64,000 nucleotides of DNA from NCBI RefSeq assembly GCF_048773025.1, contig NC_133550.1, forward strand, positions 61,139,176-61,203,175, read 5' to 3'. Every line of letters begins with the position of its first letter. Within the stretch, counting starts at the first letter, position 1. The position numbers and the translations under genes are program-made. The DNA comes from Camelus bactrianus. Its lineage: Eukaryota; Chordata; Mammalia; Artiodactyla; Camelidae. The notes beneath the pieces are model-generated. The model did no database searches. It had not been told where the DNA came from and saw only the letters and a program-made list of their open reading frames with translations. This document shows positions 1 to 11,800 of this stretch, in pieces.

Positions 1-1698
1 GTACTCCCTCTGGCTGCCTGGTTAGCATCTGGGATTGACCTCATGGCACAGACCGGGTGGCTGCTTGCCTCTCCTCTAGCAGCCTGGTCCTCCCAGACCT
101 AGACCCTCAGGCTGGAGGCGCAAGTGACCGGGTAGCTGTGGGATCCCAGGTCTCCACAGGGAAGGAGAGGCCCCTGCCGGGAGGTGGGGGCTGGGTCCCA
201 CTGGGCTCCGCCCCCTCAGGCCTCCCGGGTGATGCTGGCAAGCACTTCCTCCTCTCTGGCCTCAGTTCCTTCATCTGGAGCAGGGGCACCACCATAGTGA
301 TCAAGACAAGACAGGAAAGGGCCTCAGACCACGTGAGGCCATGCTCCCGGGTACACACAGACACAGCACCATAAACAGGAAGGTCTGTGGGGAGGGCCAG
401 GCTCAGCGGCTTCCGCAAGCGGAACCAGAACCTCCCCAAGATGAGAAGCCGCACAGAGCCCCAGGGAAAAGCCCGAGGTGTGGGCGGTCCAGCAAGGGAA
501 GTGTTCATCCAGGGTGCCAAGACATTAGGGCCAAGAAATCAGGGTGGGGGTGTCCCCTCCCTAGGGGGCCCTGGCCTTTTCCAGGTACCACCTCCCCTCT
601 CCTTGGTCTCCAGGAGCCCCAACCCCCTCCAAAGTCTCAGTCAGTCACTTCCTCCCACTGTACCAGCCACCAAAGTGGGGCAGCACGTGTGTGTGCCACG
701 CACGTGCGCAGGTACGTGTACAAATCTGCCCCACCACCTCCCCCAGAGGCGGCTCCCAACACCCCCAAATCACTGACTTTGCTTGAGGAGGGCACTGGGT
801 GTGGGGAGGGGAAGACCCAGAAGGGACTCTGCTTGTCAGCGCCGCCTTCCCAGAAAGACACAAGCCATGCACCCCTGTCACACACACGCCTCATCGTTTG
901 CACATCTAACACTGACACCTTGGCTCCATGCATGTGAGCATACACACATGTGTATACACACACACATACGCATGAAATCCTGCAGGCCAGGCAGGCCTCT
1001 CCCTCCACCTCTTGCCCACCACTGCCTCAGCCACCACCATCCCAGCACACATCCTCACTCCCTCCCTCCCTCGGAAACCGCCCCACAGGAAATGGAGCAC
1101 AGGAGGTGAGGTGCCAGTGCCCTGGGCACACCCTGGGCAGCAGAGGCATGGGGGCAGGGGCTGTCGGGAATTCTGAAAGGATACCCCCCTGCCCCTCTCC
1201 CCAAACAAGGTCCTACCAGGACGTTCCCCTCCTCATCAGCTCAGCCCCTGTGCTCCACCCTCACAGCCAAGGCAGGAGGACAACACCCAGGGCCTGGACA
1301 GGGGCAGCCGGGCCTGGACACATGTCAGAGTCAGGGCCTTGCCCCAGCTGCCCAACACCCACCACTGCCCCCGATGCCAGGCTGGGCCAGGATGGGCAGG
1401 AAGGAAGCCTGCACTGTAACAACTAAGGAATAGAGGGACCCCCAGGAGGGACCCAGGAGCCTAGGGTAGGGGCCCAGCCTGGCCCCAAAAAGAAACCAAG
1501 CAGAGGACACCTGGCTCTGAGGCCAGCGACGGGCACAGTCAGGGCCACAGGAGCCCCTGATGCTGGGAGCAAGGAGGGCAAGACAGCCCAGGTGAAGCAG
1601 GTGGGTGAGCAGTTTCTCCCTCGAGGCTGCCAAGGACCTCAACTCAGTAGAAAGGCCTCTGTGAGTCCCTCCTGGGCCCGCAGCCGCCCACTTGTCAC
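1..1698 (-). other. MFNG: MFNG intron 1 (5' part)
   Basis: This stretch lies downstream of the MFNG exon 1 donor on the minus strand. No segment translates to the next fringe-family exon, so exon 2 and the rest of the gene lie before position 1. It holds GT/CA-rich patches (about 680-720 and 940-967) and otherwise unremarkable intron sequence. Confidence 0.7.
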
Positions 1699-1950
1699 CT
1701 GTTCCCTGGTCCTGGAGACCCATGTGTCCAGCAGCAGCTCCAAGCGGGAGCGGTGGAAGACCCGGGTCGTCTTGACTGCGATGAAGACGTCGTGCAGCTG
1801 CAGCTCAGGGAACAGACGGCTTGGCGGGCTCAGCCCAGGGGTCTCCAGCCCGCCCTGCGGGGACAGGCTGGAGTGGTACCGGAGGGAGAGGAGCCCCATG
1901 CACAGAAGGGTGAGGAGGGCTCCGGCCAGGCCCCGGAGCCGGCACTGCAT
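1699..1950 (-). CDS. MFNG: MFNG first coding exon (beta-1,3-GlcNAc-transferase manic fringe), partial gene
   Basis: It encodes the first 84 residues of manic fringe, the Golgi enzyme that adds GlcNAc to O-fucose on Notch EGF repeats and so tunes ligand choice. The start [10 protein letters not shown] matches the family, followed by a hydrophobic signal-anchor helix (about residues 6-26), a short stem, and the start of the fringe catalytic domain ([13 protein letters not shown], then [15 protein letters not shown], residues 51-84). The ATG is at 1950-1948 in a weak Kozak context. The exon ends in phase 0 at a GTGACA donor (1698-1693). The remaining exons lie outside the window. The recognition rests on recalled mammalian MFNG protein; the stem residues differ from human while the helix and catalytic start are well kept. 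Confidence 0.93.
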
Positions 1951-2290
1951 TGGCTCTGGGACCTCAGACAGCTCAGCCCCCAAATCCCAACTAGACGGGG
2001 AGGGGAGGCTGCTCAGGAGGGAGCCCCAGCAAAGGCAAAAGTCTGCCAGGCATCAGGGGCGGGCCAGGAGGGGAGAAGTGGGAGCTGGTGCTCTGGCCCC
2101 GGAGGCTGAGCCATGGCAGCCCCGCCGCCACCAGCCCTCCACCTGCTCCGCAGCCCTCCCGCCACCACCGCCACCGCGGGCTCTGGAGCGCCTGGCCCCG
2201 CCTCTGCCTCCAGCGCAGCCCAGGGGCGGGGCCGGCCCAGGGAAGCCCCAGAGGTGGCTGAAAAGAGGCACTGGCTGAAGGGACAGCCCC
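1951..2290 (-). promoter_or_regulatory. MFNG: MFNG 5' UTR and GC-rich promoter
   Basis: This region immediately upstream of the MFNG ATG is GC-rich, with GC boxes at about 2196-2203 and 2223-2233 (GGGGCGGGGCC) and CCGCCACC-type runs near 2155-2180. No TATA box is evident. The exact transcription start cannot be placed from sequence alone. Confidence 0.6.
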
Positions 2291-2589
2291 GGCTCTGCCA
2301 GCTGCCACAGTGGGGGTGGGGGCAACAACAACCCCTCCATGCTTGGATGGGAGGCAGGGGCCCTCCAGCCTTCCCACTCCCCAGGGACCACTGGCTAAGC
2401 TCATTCAACACTCTATTTTCTGGTGTCCTGGTAGCCAGCCTCCCAGGTTTTGCTCACATCATTCCTCATCCTGGATGCTCTCCCCCAGCCCCCACCATCC
2501 TCACTCATGTTCCCTCTACCAGGCTTGATGTTATTTAGACTTTAAGGCTCAACTCAATTGTTCCCTCTTCCAGGAAGCCCCCCAACCTC

Positions 2590-2745
2590 GGGGGCTCCCA
2601 CAGTAGTTCCTTTAATCTTTACAACAGTACTAGAATTGTTATTTCCAATTTATTGCTGAACACATAAGGCTCAGAATGATCTAAGATGATCCAGCAGCTC
2701 AGCCACAGAGCCAGGTGGAACCCAGGTCTCTGGCCCTCATCTGGC
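2590..2745 (-). repeat. MIR SINE fragment
   Basis: It carries the reverse-orientation MIR pattern: TTTAATCTTTACAACAG, then AAGGCTCAGA, then a degraded GAACCCAGGTCTCTGGC end. It is an old, mammal-wide SINE. Confidence 0.6.
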
Positions 2746-2769
2746 TCACAGGAGTTCCCCTGAGGGTGC

Positions 2770-3470
2770 ATGTCCTGCTGTGGTCCACCATACTCTATCT
2801 TACTCAGCAGTCTTTATTTCTGCCTCTCTCCCAGCCAAGCCAGTGAATGGAGGACCTTCTCCAGCTACCATCTCTGTCTTGTTTTGTATAAGGTCACTCA
2901 CATCTTGTCCTCCCTCCACTAGAACACTGCACTGGCTCCCATCTCCCTCAGACCAAAAGCCAAAGATCAGACACCAGCCTACAGGCCTTGTGTAAGCTGG
3001 GCCCCTGTTACCTCCAACCCCATCTCTCCTACTATCGTCCCCTTGCTCGCTCACTCCAGACCCAGTGGGCTTCTGGCCAGCTCAAGGACACACTCACCTC
3101 AGGACCTTTGCACATGCTGTTCCTGCCTCAGCCTCTCCCTAGAGATCCACACAACTCACACCCTCACCTCCTTCAAGTCTACGCAAATGTTTTCTTCTCC
3201 ATGAGGCCTTCCCAGACTATTTTATTTGAAGTGCAATCCCTTCTCCCTCCTTCCCAGCCCCCCAGGTCTCTCCTTCCCAGGTCCCCTTTTCTGCTGTGTT
3301 CTCTCCATAGCATTTTTCATCTGCCAACATCCTGTATATTTTACTTATTTATTGTCTGTATTCCTCATGAGAATATCAGAGCAGAGATTTCTTTTTATTC
3401 ACTGAATCCCCAGTGCCTAGAAGAATGCCTGGCACATGGTAGGAGCTCAATAAAGATTTGTTAATTAAAC
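2770..3470 (+). repeat. LINE L2 3' end
   Basis: The L2 hallmarks appear in order: ACCTTTGCACATGCTGTTCC at about 3101, a 'tcttctccatgaggccttccc' type segment at 3190-3220, and the terminal GCCTGGCACATGGTAGGAGC followed by TCAATAAAGATTTGTTAATT (about 3425-3470). It occupies most of the short spacer between MFNG and the CARD10 3' end. Confidence 0.75.
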
Positions 3471-3639
3471 AGAAAAAAGTACCAGATGGCTGGTGAATTG
3501 AACTGGGCCTGCTGTGGCCCAACCCTGCATTAGCACTGTAGAGGGAGAGCAAAGGAAAATCAATCCTCTGGACTCACTCTCCTATGAGCCAGCCCCGTGC
3601 CAGGCCTCTTCACTGCCCATCTTCTCAGAACAGCATCAT

Positions 3640-3815
3640 CAAGGGATGATCTCAGGCTTTGTGTCACACAGACCAGGGGTCAGATCCTGATTTGGCCACT
3701 CAAAAGCTGTGTGACTCGGGGCAAGTTACTTCACATCTCTGAACTTTACTTTCATTTGTAAAATAGGGACAAAAAGAAGACTTGGTGAAGATGAAAGGAT
3801 TGGTGGGCTTCTCCA
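3640..3815 (+). repeat. MIR SINE
   Basis: The MIR core is visible: GCTGTGTGACTCGGGGCAAG, TTACTTCACATCTCTGAAC and TTTGTAAAATAGGGAC at about 3706-3770. Confidence 0.8.
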
Positions 3816-4834
3816 CCCCATGGAAAGGACATCTAACAAGGGACCAGGCAATCACAGCTGAGACACTGGGCTCCTGCATCTTCCCCTAGACTCCTATGTC
3901 CATAGACAGAGCACTGGGCCAGACACACAGCAAGCAATAGGGGAGGTTCATTTACTGAAATGAGCATGACCGAGTCTCCACACCCAGGAAGCCCACAGAG
4001 ACCCATAATGCTGCCACAAAGCAGAGTATGGCATGGCCCAGAATTCCTAAGGACTGGGAGACTCAGGCAGGCTTCGTGGAAATGGTGCCTGACCCAGACT
4101 TCAAAGGACACTGAGATTTAGGCAGCCTCCACCCCTGGACTTGGCCTTCCCAGCCTTATTTCCTACAGTCCCCAGGCAGCCAAACTCAACCCATTTTCTG
4201 CCTCTGAGACTTTGTTCTTGAGGTTCCCTCCACTTAGTAAACCCACTCCCCCAAAAACCTCCCAGAGGCCTGCCCGAGTTCATCATTGTGACTGAGGACA
4301 GTTGTAGGAAGACCAAGAACAATATATAGGCATGTAAGTCCAATAAGCGCTTCTTGAAGAAAGGAATCCAACACCTCAAGTTCATGCGGCACCTCCTCCA
4401 GTAAGCCCACCTGGATTTCTTTCATTGGTAGTGACCATCCTCTCTGGTGGAGCAGTCTCAGGGCCCTGACAGTATACTGAGGGTTTGCTCTTAGTCTCCT
4501 GGATTCAGCAGCAGGGCCCCTTAAGCCTAAGACCACACCCTGCCGGCCCAGCATCTCCACTCCAGGGGCACTCCTCTGATGCTCAGACATAGGCAGGGCT
4601 GAGCACAGGGGTGGCCCATCTGTGGGGCCCCACTCCGGTCATTTAGGGGCAGGTAAGGTGATGCCAGCACAGATGGCAGGCAGCTCTGGGATGAGTCAGG
4701 GGTGAAATCTGACCCTCCCCTCGGGCAAGCAGAGACCTGAAAGGTGGTATCAACCTCAGCTGGGGGTGGCGACAAGTGGGTGAATGGAAAGGGGGGGCCC
4801 CAGGCCAGGGATGCAAGCAAGCAAAAGGCCACCA
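3816..4834. other. Spacer downstream of CARD10, no gene recognised
   Basis: Open frames here are short and resemble nothing I recognise. The segment lies just past the inferred CARD10 cleavage site and before the L2/MIR block of the MFNG-CARD10 spacer. Confidence 0.5.
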
Positions 4835-5621
4835 GCTTCTATGACAAACTATTTAATGTTCCATAATGTGCGGCTTCTGAGTGAAAAAAAGGCCCGTTAT
4901 AATTTCACGAGCTGTACATTCTGGTAACTGAGCGGCTGGCCCCTCCCCACCCAACCCTCCAAGAGGCAGGGCAGGGCAGGGGCGCCATGAGAACATGGTC
5001 CTGGGTGTGCTCACCAGGAACACACATGTGTTAGTGCCAAGTGTCATGGGAGTGGGGGCATGACATTTACACAGGGGAGAACCACAGATACACGTGACTG
5101 TAAGACACGAGGGTTACAGGTGACAGTGGACCGGGGGAAGCCACAACGCCCCTGTGGAGGTACACACAGGAAATGTGAGCTGGACGGGCGGGTCACGAGA
5201 GATGGGCTCGGGGCCCCTGTGAGCAGAAGAGGCCCCGAAGCCGGGAGACCTCGTGCCGGAGGGAGGGACAGACACGAGCTGCCCCAAAAGAACCCAGGTG
5301 TGCAAACCAGTGCACAGGAGTGAGAACGCAGATGCTCTGAGGTGAGCAACGAGGGAGAGGACACAGGTGTGCGTGAGACCCACGAGAACGGGTCCATGGA
5401 GACACGAGGCCACGGGAAGGCCCAGAGCAGCAAGTAGAGGGGTGGGCGGAAGCTCTGCCCCAGGGGCTCCTGCGGGTGAGAGAGCCCAGAGCCCAGAAGC
5501 AAAAATCCCAGGATCTGGGAAGGCTCAGGATGGGGAGGACCCGGCTCCACCGCAGACACCAGGGTCCCTGCTGGTGGCTTCTGAAGTGCGTGAGGAAGGC
5601 ACAGGCATCAGAAGGGGCCCC
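4835..5621 (-). other. CARD10: CARD10 3' untranslated region
   Basis: The sequence runs from the CARD10 stop codon to the first credible minus-strand polyadenylation signal, giving a UTR of about 0.8 kb. There is no intervening AATAAA on that strand. The end is inferred from the signal, not observed. Confidence 0.6.
4852..4857 (-). terminator. CARD10: CARD10 polyadenylation signal (ATTAAA)
   Basis: TTTAAT on the plus strand reads ATTAAA on the minus strand. About 15-20 bases further on is a CA-rich cleavage region, and then a GT-rich element (GGTGGCCTTTTGCTTGCTTG), the usual order of a mammalian poly(A) site. Confidence 0.6.
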
Positions 5622-5859
5622 TCAGGCCTCGCTGCTGCTGCTGCTGCAGCCTCTGGCGCTGCCGCGCTCCACCCACACGAGGCGGGCCTGCTCCTGCAGG
5701 ATGCGGCCACGCACCACCTTGGCCAGCTCCTCCGAGTGGCCCCACTCGTGGGCCAGCACCTGCACCCACGAGCAGGGTAGCCCCCAGAGCACCTGCTCTG
5801 AGCCTCGGCACTGCCGCAGCAGCTCGGAGTCCCGCCAGCCCGGCCGGCCCAGCAGACCC
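5622..5859 (-). CDS. CARD10: CARD10 coding exon 20 (C terminus of GUK-like domain)
   Basis: It encodes residues 949-1027, starting [19 protein letters not shown] and containing the GUK-like end ([15 protein letters not shown], then [15 protein letters not shown]). The acceptor is CTCCGCAG at 5861-5860. The last residues are GCSSSSSEA and then TGA; the Ser run is coded by AGC repeats (about 5628-5646). Confidence 0.95.
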
Positions 5860-8800
5860 CTGCGGAGAGAGGAGAGTAGGCGGTGGTCAGGGTGGTCAGA
5901 GTGGGGGATAAAGATGGACCATGAGATGGAGAGAAGGGGACAGACTAAGATGTGGAGAGCCTGAGAAAGAGGATGGACAAAGAGAGATAAAAAGAGAACG
6001 GGAGGCAAACAAAGAGATGGAGAAGAGGAAGAGACAGAGACAGAGACAAAGAGACAGAGGCATCGGAAAGGGAGGAAGAGGGGTCCTCCCCATCCTCCCA
6101 GCCCGTCTCACCTGACCTCCCGGACATTCTTCTCAGTCACCTCCACGTGGATGATGATGGGGTAGATCTCGTTCTGGACCAGCTCCCGCACACCCCGCGC
6201 ACCCAGCTCCAACAAGCAGTGCTTCTTCTCGGGGGTGGGTCAAGGCTACATTTTACTCCCAGACCAGAGACCCCACTAACCCCCCACCCCCTGACTGGGC
6301 CCGAAAGCACAGCCCCCTACAGGTCCTGTGTCCTCACCCAGAGGGACCTTGGCAACAAGGAAAGAACTGGAAGGGTAGGCCCAAGACCAAGGGACATAAG
6401 TCACTACCCACCACTGGACCTCAGCCTCCCCATCCGTAGAATGGAGCTGACCCCACCCCCAGCAGCCCGGGCCAGCTCCAGGGAAGCGGCAAGTCTGACC
6501 ACAAGGACGAACAGGTGAAATGTATCAGCCTCTAGGGCGACCCACATGAGGCTGGCTGCCCCAGCCCACTCACTTCACAGGTGACGAAAAAGGCCCAAAG
6601 AAGGGAAGGGAAGGGACTTGCCCAGGGTCACTCTGCAGGTGAGCGGCACAGGCCTGCACTCAGACTCTACTCTCGGGCCCAGAGGACCGCCCCCACTCAC
6701 TGCCACCCTGCCCCAAGCACCTACCTTCCCGACAGACTCCTGGATGGCACGGATCCTGCTGCCCAGCCCCGGAGGGGCAGGCCAGGCTTTGGGGGCTCCA
6801 GGCGCTGAGGATGTGCACTGCTCCTCCCCAGAGAGGCTTTCTGAAGAGCCAGGAGAGGCAAGAATGAAGGGCCAGTAGGCCTGGCTGCCCCGAGGGTGCT
6901 GCCTCCCCTGTCCGGCACGCAGGCTCACCCGCTGGGCACACTTGGAAGTCCAGACGGGAGCTGGGCAGGTCTAGGAGGTTGCGGATGAGCCGGGGCGCCA
7001 GGCACTCAGGCAGAAGCACCACGGGCCGCAAGGCAGACACCAGCAGGGGCCGCACCAGGCTGTAGGGTTTGAGGCTCTGCTCGGGCTCTGGGTGGCGGAG
7101 CGGGTGCGGAAAAGATGAGAGTGGGGGCAGGGCCCCAGCTCATCTTCCCTGGGGCGGCCTTCCTCTCGATACTCAAAACCCCAATGCCTCTCCTAAAGTC
7201 ACCCCACCCACTTCCATTCCTAAGTCCCACTGCTGCTTCTCCCACAGCCACAGCAGAGCTGCCCCTCCCTCTCTGGGACCCGTGCAGTGGGCTCCTCCCG
7301 GATCCTCTGCCTCACCCTTGCCCCCTACAGGCCATTCTCCTCTCAACAGCTGGAGAGAGGCTTTAAAGCTGAAGTCAGATCCTGTTAACTCCCCTGCTTT
7401 CAAAGCACCAGTGACTTCCCACAACTCTCAGGAAGAAGGCCACATCCTCCATGCGGGTGACCCAGCCCTGCCAGAGCCTGGAGAGGCAGCGAGCCACGTG
7501 CCCCATCATAACAGCCTCCATTCCTGCCTCACAGCTCAACGGCTCTAACCATGGGCTTTTGCATGCCCAGGGGTGACACAGCCCCACCTTTGCACCTCTT
7601 GGCCCAGTTAACTCTCCTTTCAGAGCCCAAGTCACATTTTCCCAGGTCCCCAGATGGGCAGGGTCTCCAGCCTGTGCTCCCATCAGGCCACAATGCGTGA
7701 CAGAGTTAGTGCTCAGTACTCACTTGCTGTACTGTGTCCTCCAAACACACTACACTTAGCCATGCCTCTGAGCCTTTGCACAAGCTATGCCTTCTGCCTG
7801 GCACAAATGCCTCTTCATTCTTGAAGGCCCCCGTTCAAACCATCTCCCTTCCAGGAAGTCTTTCCTAACCACCCTCTCCTCCTTGCCCTTCAGAACTGCT
7901 ATTCCCTTATCTGGGCTCCCCTAGTCCCTTTTCCCTGATCTGGCCAGGCCTCACCCTCCTGCCTCCAGGAACTCCATCCAGGGTTGTCATGGCACCTGCC
8001 ATCACACACAGGCTAGAAGCACAGCTCCGCGTGCTTTGCCAGACGAGGACAGGCCCATGCTCATGCGGGCCCCAAACTCACACAGACCCACAGTCACACT
8101 TGGACACATGTGCCTCCCCCAGCAAGCTCCCTCAACCCTGGCATCTCCCACCAGGCCCTGGCATGGGCCCTGCCCCCCACCAGAACCCTCCAACAGGCCC
8201 TTCAGGACCAGAGGGACCACCAAGGCCAAAAGACCTCCAGATGTGCACACTCCTGGACACTGGGCAGCGCAGGACACGCCTTCGCACCTCTGCACCCACC
8301 TGAGCAGGGCTCCAGCAGCAGCTGCTCCGGGGAGTCCCCAGCAGGACTCCCCACGTGCTTGGGCTTCACCAGCCGCAGCTGGTCCAAGGCTCGCTTCTTC
8401 AGCTGGGGTGGGGGTAGGGAAAGAGGGGCACCTGAGAGCTCAGCTCCACCCCACCCTCCCGGAGAGGGGGTTCCCCCGCTGCCAGTGCTGTCCAGGCTCA
8501 CAGGTCAGCACAGGAGCCCCCACCCACCAGGCTTCCCCCCGTCTCCACCGGGCCCAGCACAGCCCCTGAGGCAAGGAGGGTGACCATTTCTAAGGGCCCA
8601 GGGAAGCAAGCCTGCCAGAGCCAGTTAGAGCCAGAGGAGCCTTAGATCTCCCCCCACTTTACAGATGGGGAAACCGAGGACCAGAAATCACACAAGGATA
8701 CACACTTTGGAGTCTCTTCCAATGAATTAGCAACGTGACCTCGGGTAGGAAGACTACGGAAACCAGTAACGACAGCCCTGATGATACCAACAGCTGACAG

Positions 8801-11800
8801 GTATCGAAAGCCTACAATGAGACAAACACTGCCCAGACCCCACGTGTGCATGGATTCACTGAAGCCCTCCACTGCCCACAAGGCAGGCAGCATAATCCCC
8901 TCAATTTACAGATGGGGAAACAGAGCCTCAAGGGAGGGTCAGGTGGTTGTCCAAGGTCACAGGGCTGAGAAGGAGCAGAGCTGGGATTCAAATCCAGGCG
9001 GCCTGGCTCCAGAACCCAGGCTCCCCACCTTCTCTCTAGCACCATGGTCTCTTGAGATATTTGACCTCTCTCAGCCTCCCTCTGCCCCAGGGGACGTGGG
9101 GACCACCACCCAGCCCAGTCCTGGTCCAGGGATTAGAGAAGGGGGTGTGGTCATTGTTCTGTTAAGTGCTCACCACATGCCACGCATGCTCCTGGGCAAC
9201 AGGCACCCTGCCTCACTTCCTCCTCTCAACTATCTGAACAGGGAGCCCTGCCACTCCCTTTGCTGGGCACATCGTAGAGGCTCAACCAGTCCAAGTGGAG
9301 GAGCAACCAAGGAGATCACCAAGAGGTGAGCAACCAAGTCTGGGTGGGGCCTCCTCCCCCAACTGCCAGAGAGTGCAGCCTGTCCTCTCCCTTTTGGGCC
9401 CCACCCTTGGAACCCCCCTCCCAGGCCCTCACCCTGCCCTCCCAGCCTTGCTTACATTACTGCGGGGCCCCCGGTGTCGGCTGGAGGGCAGGCATTTCTC
9501 CTGAACTTCTAGGAGCTGCTGGGCTCTGTGGGGGTTGGGGGATCATGCATTTGTAGGGAGAAAGGGAGCCCCTCACCTCCTCTCCTCCAGGCCCCCATCC
9601 TATCCCAGAGGATAGCAAAGGAATGCGCGAGGAAGGAGAAAGAGTCCCCCATCCCAGTCTCAGCTCCCAGGGCTCTTGGCTGTGTCACCTCTGATAATTG
9701 GGCACAGTGCCTCGGTCCAGGTCCCGCAGCGTGAGGGGGTCAACCCGTGTGCAGAACCACTCCTGCCGCCGCTTGTACGCAGGGTCCACCAGCCGCAGGA
9801 TCTCTTGGGCCTTCACACACAGGGCGTGGGGGTCGGCCCGCTCAGGCAGGGTGAGGTTGGCTCGAATGTAGAAGGGCTCAGCACCTGGCCTCTTCACCCA
9901 GGCATCTAGGGCCTCATGGAAGGACTGGCAGGCTGGGCATGGACAGGGCAGGGGGTAGCAGGGAGGATAAGAGGAGGAGGAAGTCAGGGATCAACCTCGG
10001 AGAGGCCACAGACATGGCCCTCTCGAGGCCTAAGCGGCCAGGACCCCATCTCCCCCATCTTAAATGAGAGTCCAAGGCCCATAGAGGGCAGGGACTGGCC
10101 CAAAACCACCAACCCCTCTAGGGACAGACCCAGGACCCGAACCCAGGTCTCCGGACTCCTTTCCAGTGCTCCTTTCACTGTAAGTTGCATACTGAAGACA
10201 GGACAGAGGAAGGGCACAAGAACAGACGACCAGCCAGGAGGCAGCAGTGCAGAAGGGAAGGGCCAGGAGTCAGGAGGTGGAGTGTCCTCCCTCAGGCCTC
10301 AGTTGTCCCACTCACACCATGGGCAGGATGAGCCCTCTCTTGCGCCCTCAGTTCTGACCATCCAGGACTCCTGAGTTCCCAGTACCTTCCCCCAAGCCAG
10401 ACTTACCCTTGAAGTCCATCAGGAAGGGGAGTGTGGATGCCTGGTTCCAGGGCAAGGTTCTCTGCTGGGCCTCCCCTTCCAGGCCTGCCCCCTCCAAGCC
10501 AGCAGCCTCTGCCCTTGGCTGGGAGAAAACACAGGCAGGGAGGGAAGTGAGTTTCCCAGGGCTTCCCAGGACAGCCCTGAGGCTGGAGAACACCGGGCGT
10601 GGGGGTGGCTATGTCTCAAAATTCAGATGCCCCCACCTCATAGTGCATGTGCCCAGTAGAATCAGTGCTCACAGCAACAGGACTCTTGCCCCAAGCCTGG
10701 TTCAGTCTGGTCTTCCCCACGTGTAAGGGTGGGGAGATGTCCAGGTACAGTCAGTCTGCCCCACCTCCCAGCCCCCGCCCAATCAGATTTCAATTAATGC
10801 TGGCTGAGGCGGGGCAACCAGCAGCTGGTCACTGAGCCCGCCTCTGCTTTGGCCAATCCCCCAAAACTGCGCAGTGACCTAGCTCCACCAATCAGAGGAC
10901 ATCCCGCCTCAGCTATCGCACTGACTCCGCCCACAGCTTAGAGGGGCGGGGCCTCACCTCTCTTGGCTCCACCTTCGCAGACCCTGGCCCAGAGAGCACC
11001 CTCCGCACCACGGCCCCAGGCCAGTTATCCCCAGGGAACGACAAGCCATCTGAGCCCTTGTCCTGGGACTCGGGCCCCCCTGGGGGACTCCAGCCTGACA
11101 CTCGGATGGCCAGAGACCTGAGAAGAGAGAAAGAAGATGGGAATTCGAGTTTAGTCAGGTATTTTGATTCAGTTCAACATTCTTGGAAAACCACAGTGAT
11201 TCCCCCAAGGATGCCATGACTCCCACCATCGGGCCACTGCACCTGCTGCAATGCCCTTCCCCCTCATTCTCCGCCTGGCAAATTATGCTCATCCTTCAAA
11301 GCTCAGGTCAAAAGAGGCTGCTCCCTCCAAGACCCCTGCACACAATGAGGCGGAGGCTTCCTGCCGGAGTGCCGTAGTTTTGTATTTTTCCTTTTGTTCC
11401 CTCCCTAAGAAAGAACACCCTGAGAACCAGCCTGCTATCATGTTCAACTCCAGATCCCTAGCCCCAAACACTGTGTCTGGCACATAGCAGATGACTTAAA
11501 AGCTTGTTATGCTCACAGCCCAGGGAGGGAGCTCGCCCTTAGAACATAACACAGATCAGAGATGGTTACAGCCAGCAGTGGGAGCACAAAGGGGAACGGC
11601 TTCCCAGAGGAAGCAGCAGCTGGGCTGCATCACAGTGAAGAACAGAAGCACTCTGGGAACCGACAAGGGAGAACATGGTTCCAGGCTGAAGGGCTGGTAT
11701 GGGCAAAGGAGTGGAGGACAGGATACAGGATGGAAGAATTTAATAACAACAATAATAACAGGAGAAGCAAACACTTACTGGGTGCCTCCCATGTGCCAGA

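Noticed and set aside
1951-1983. In-frame N-terminal extension of the MFNG exon upstream of MQCRL
   Set aside because: The upstream frame starts at a TTG, not an ATG, and recalled mammalian MFNG begins at MQCRL.
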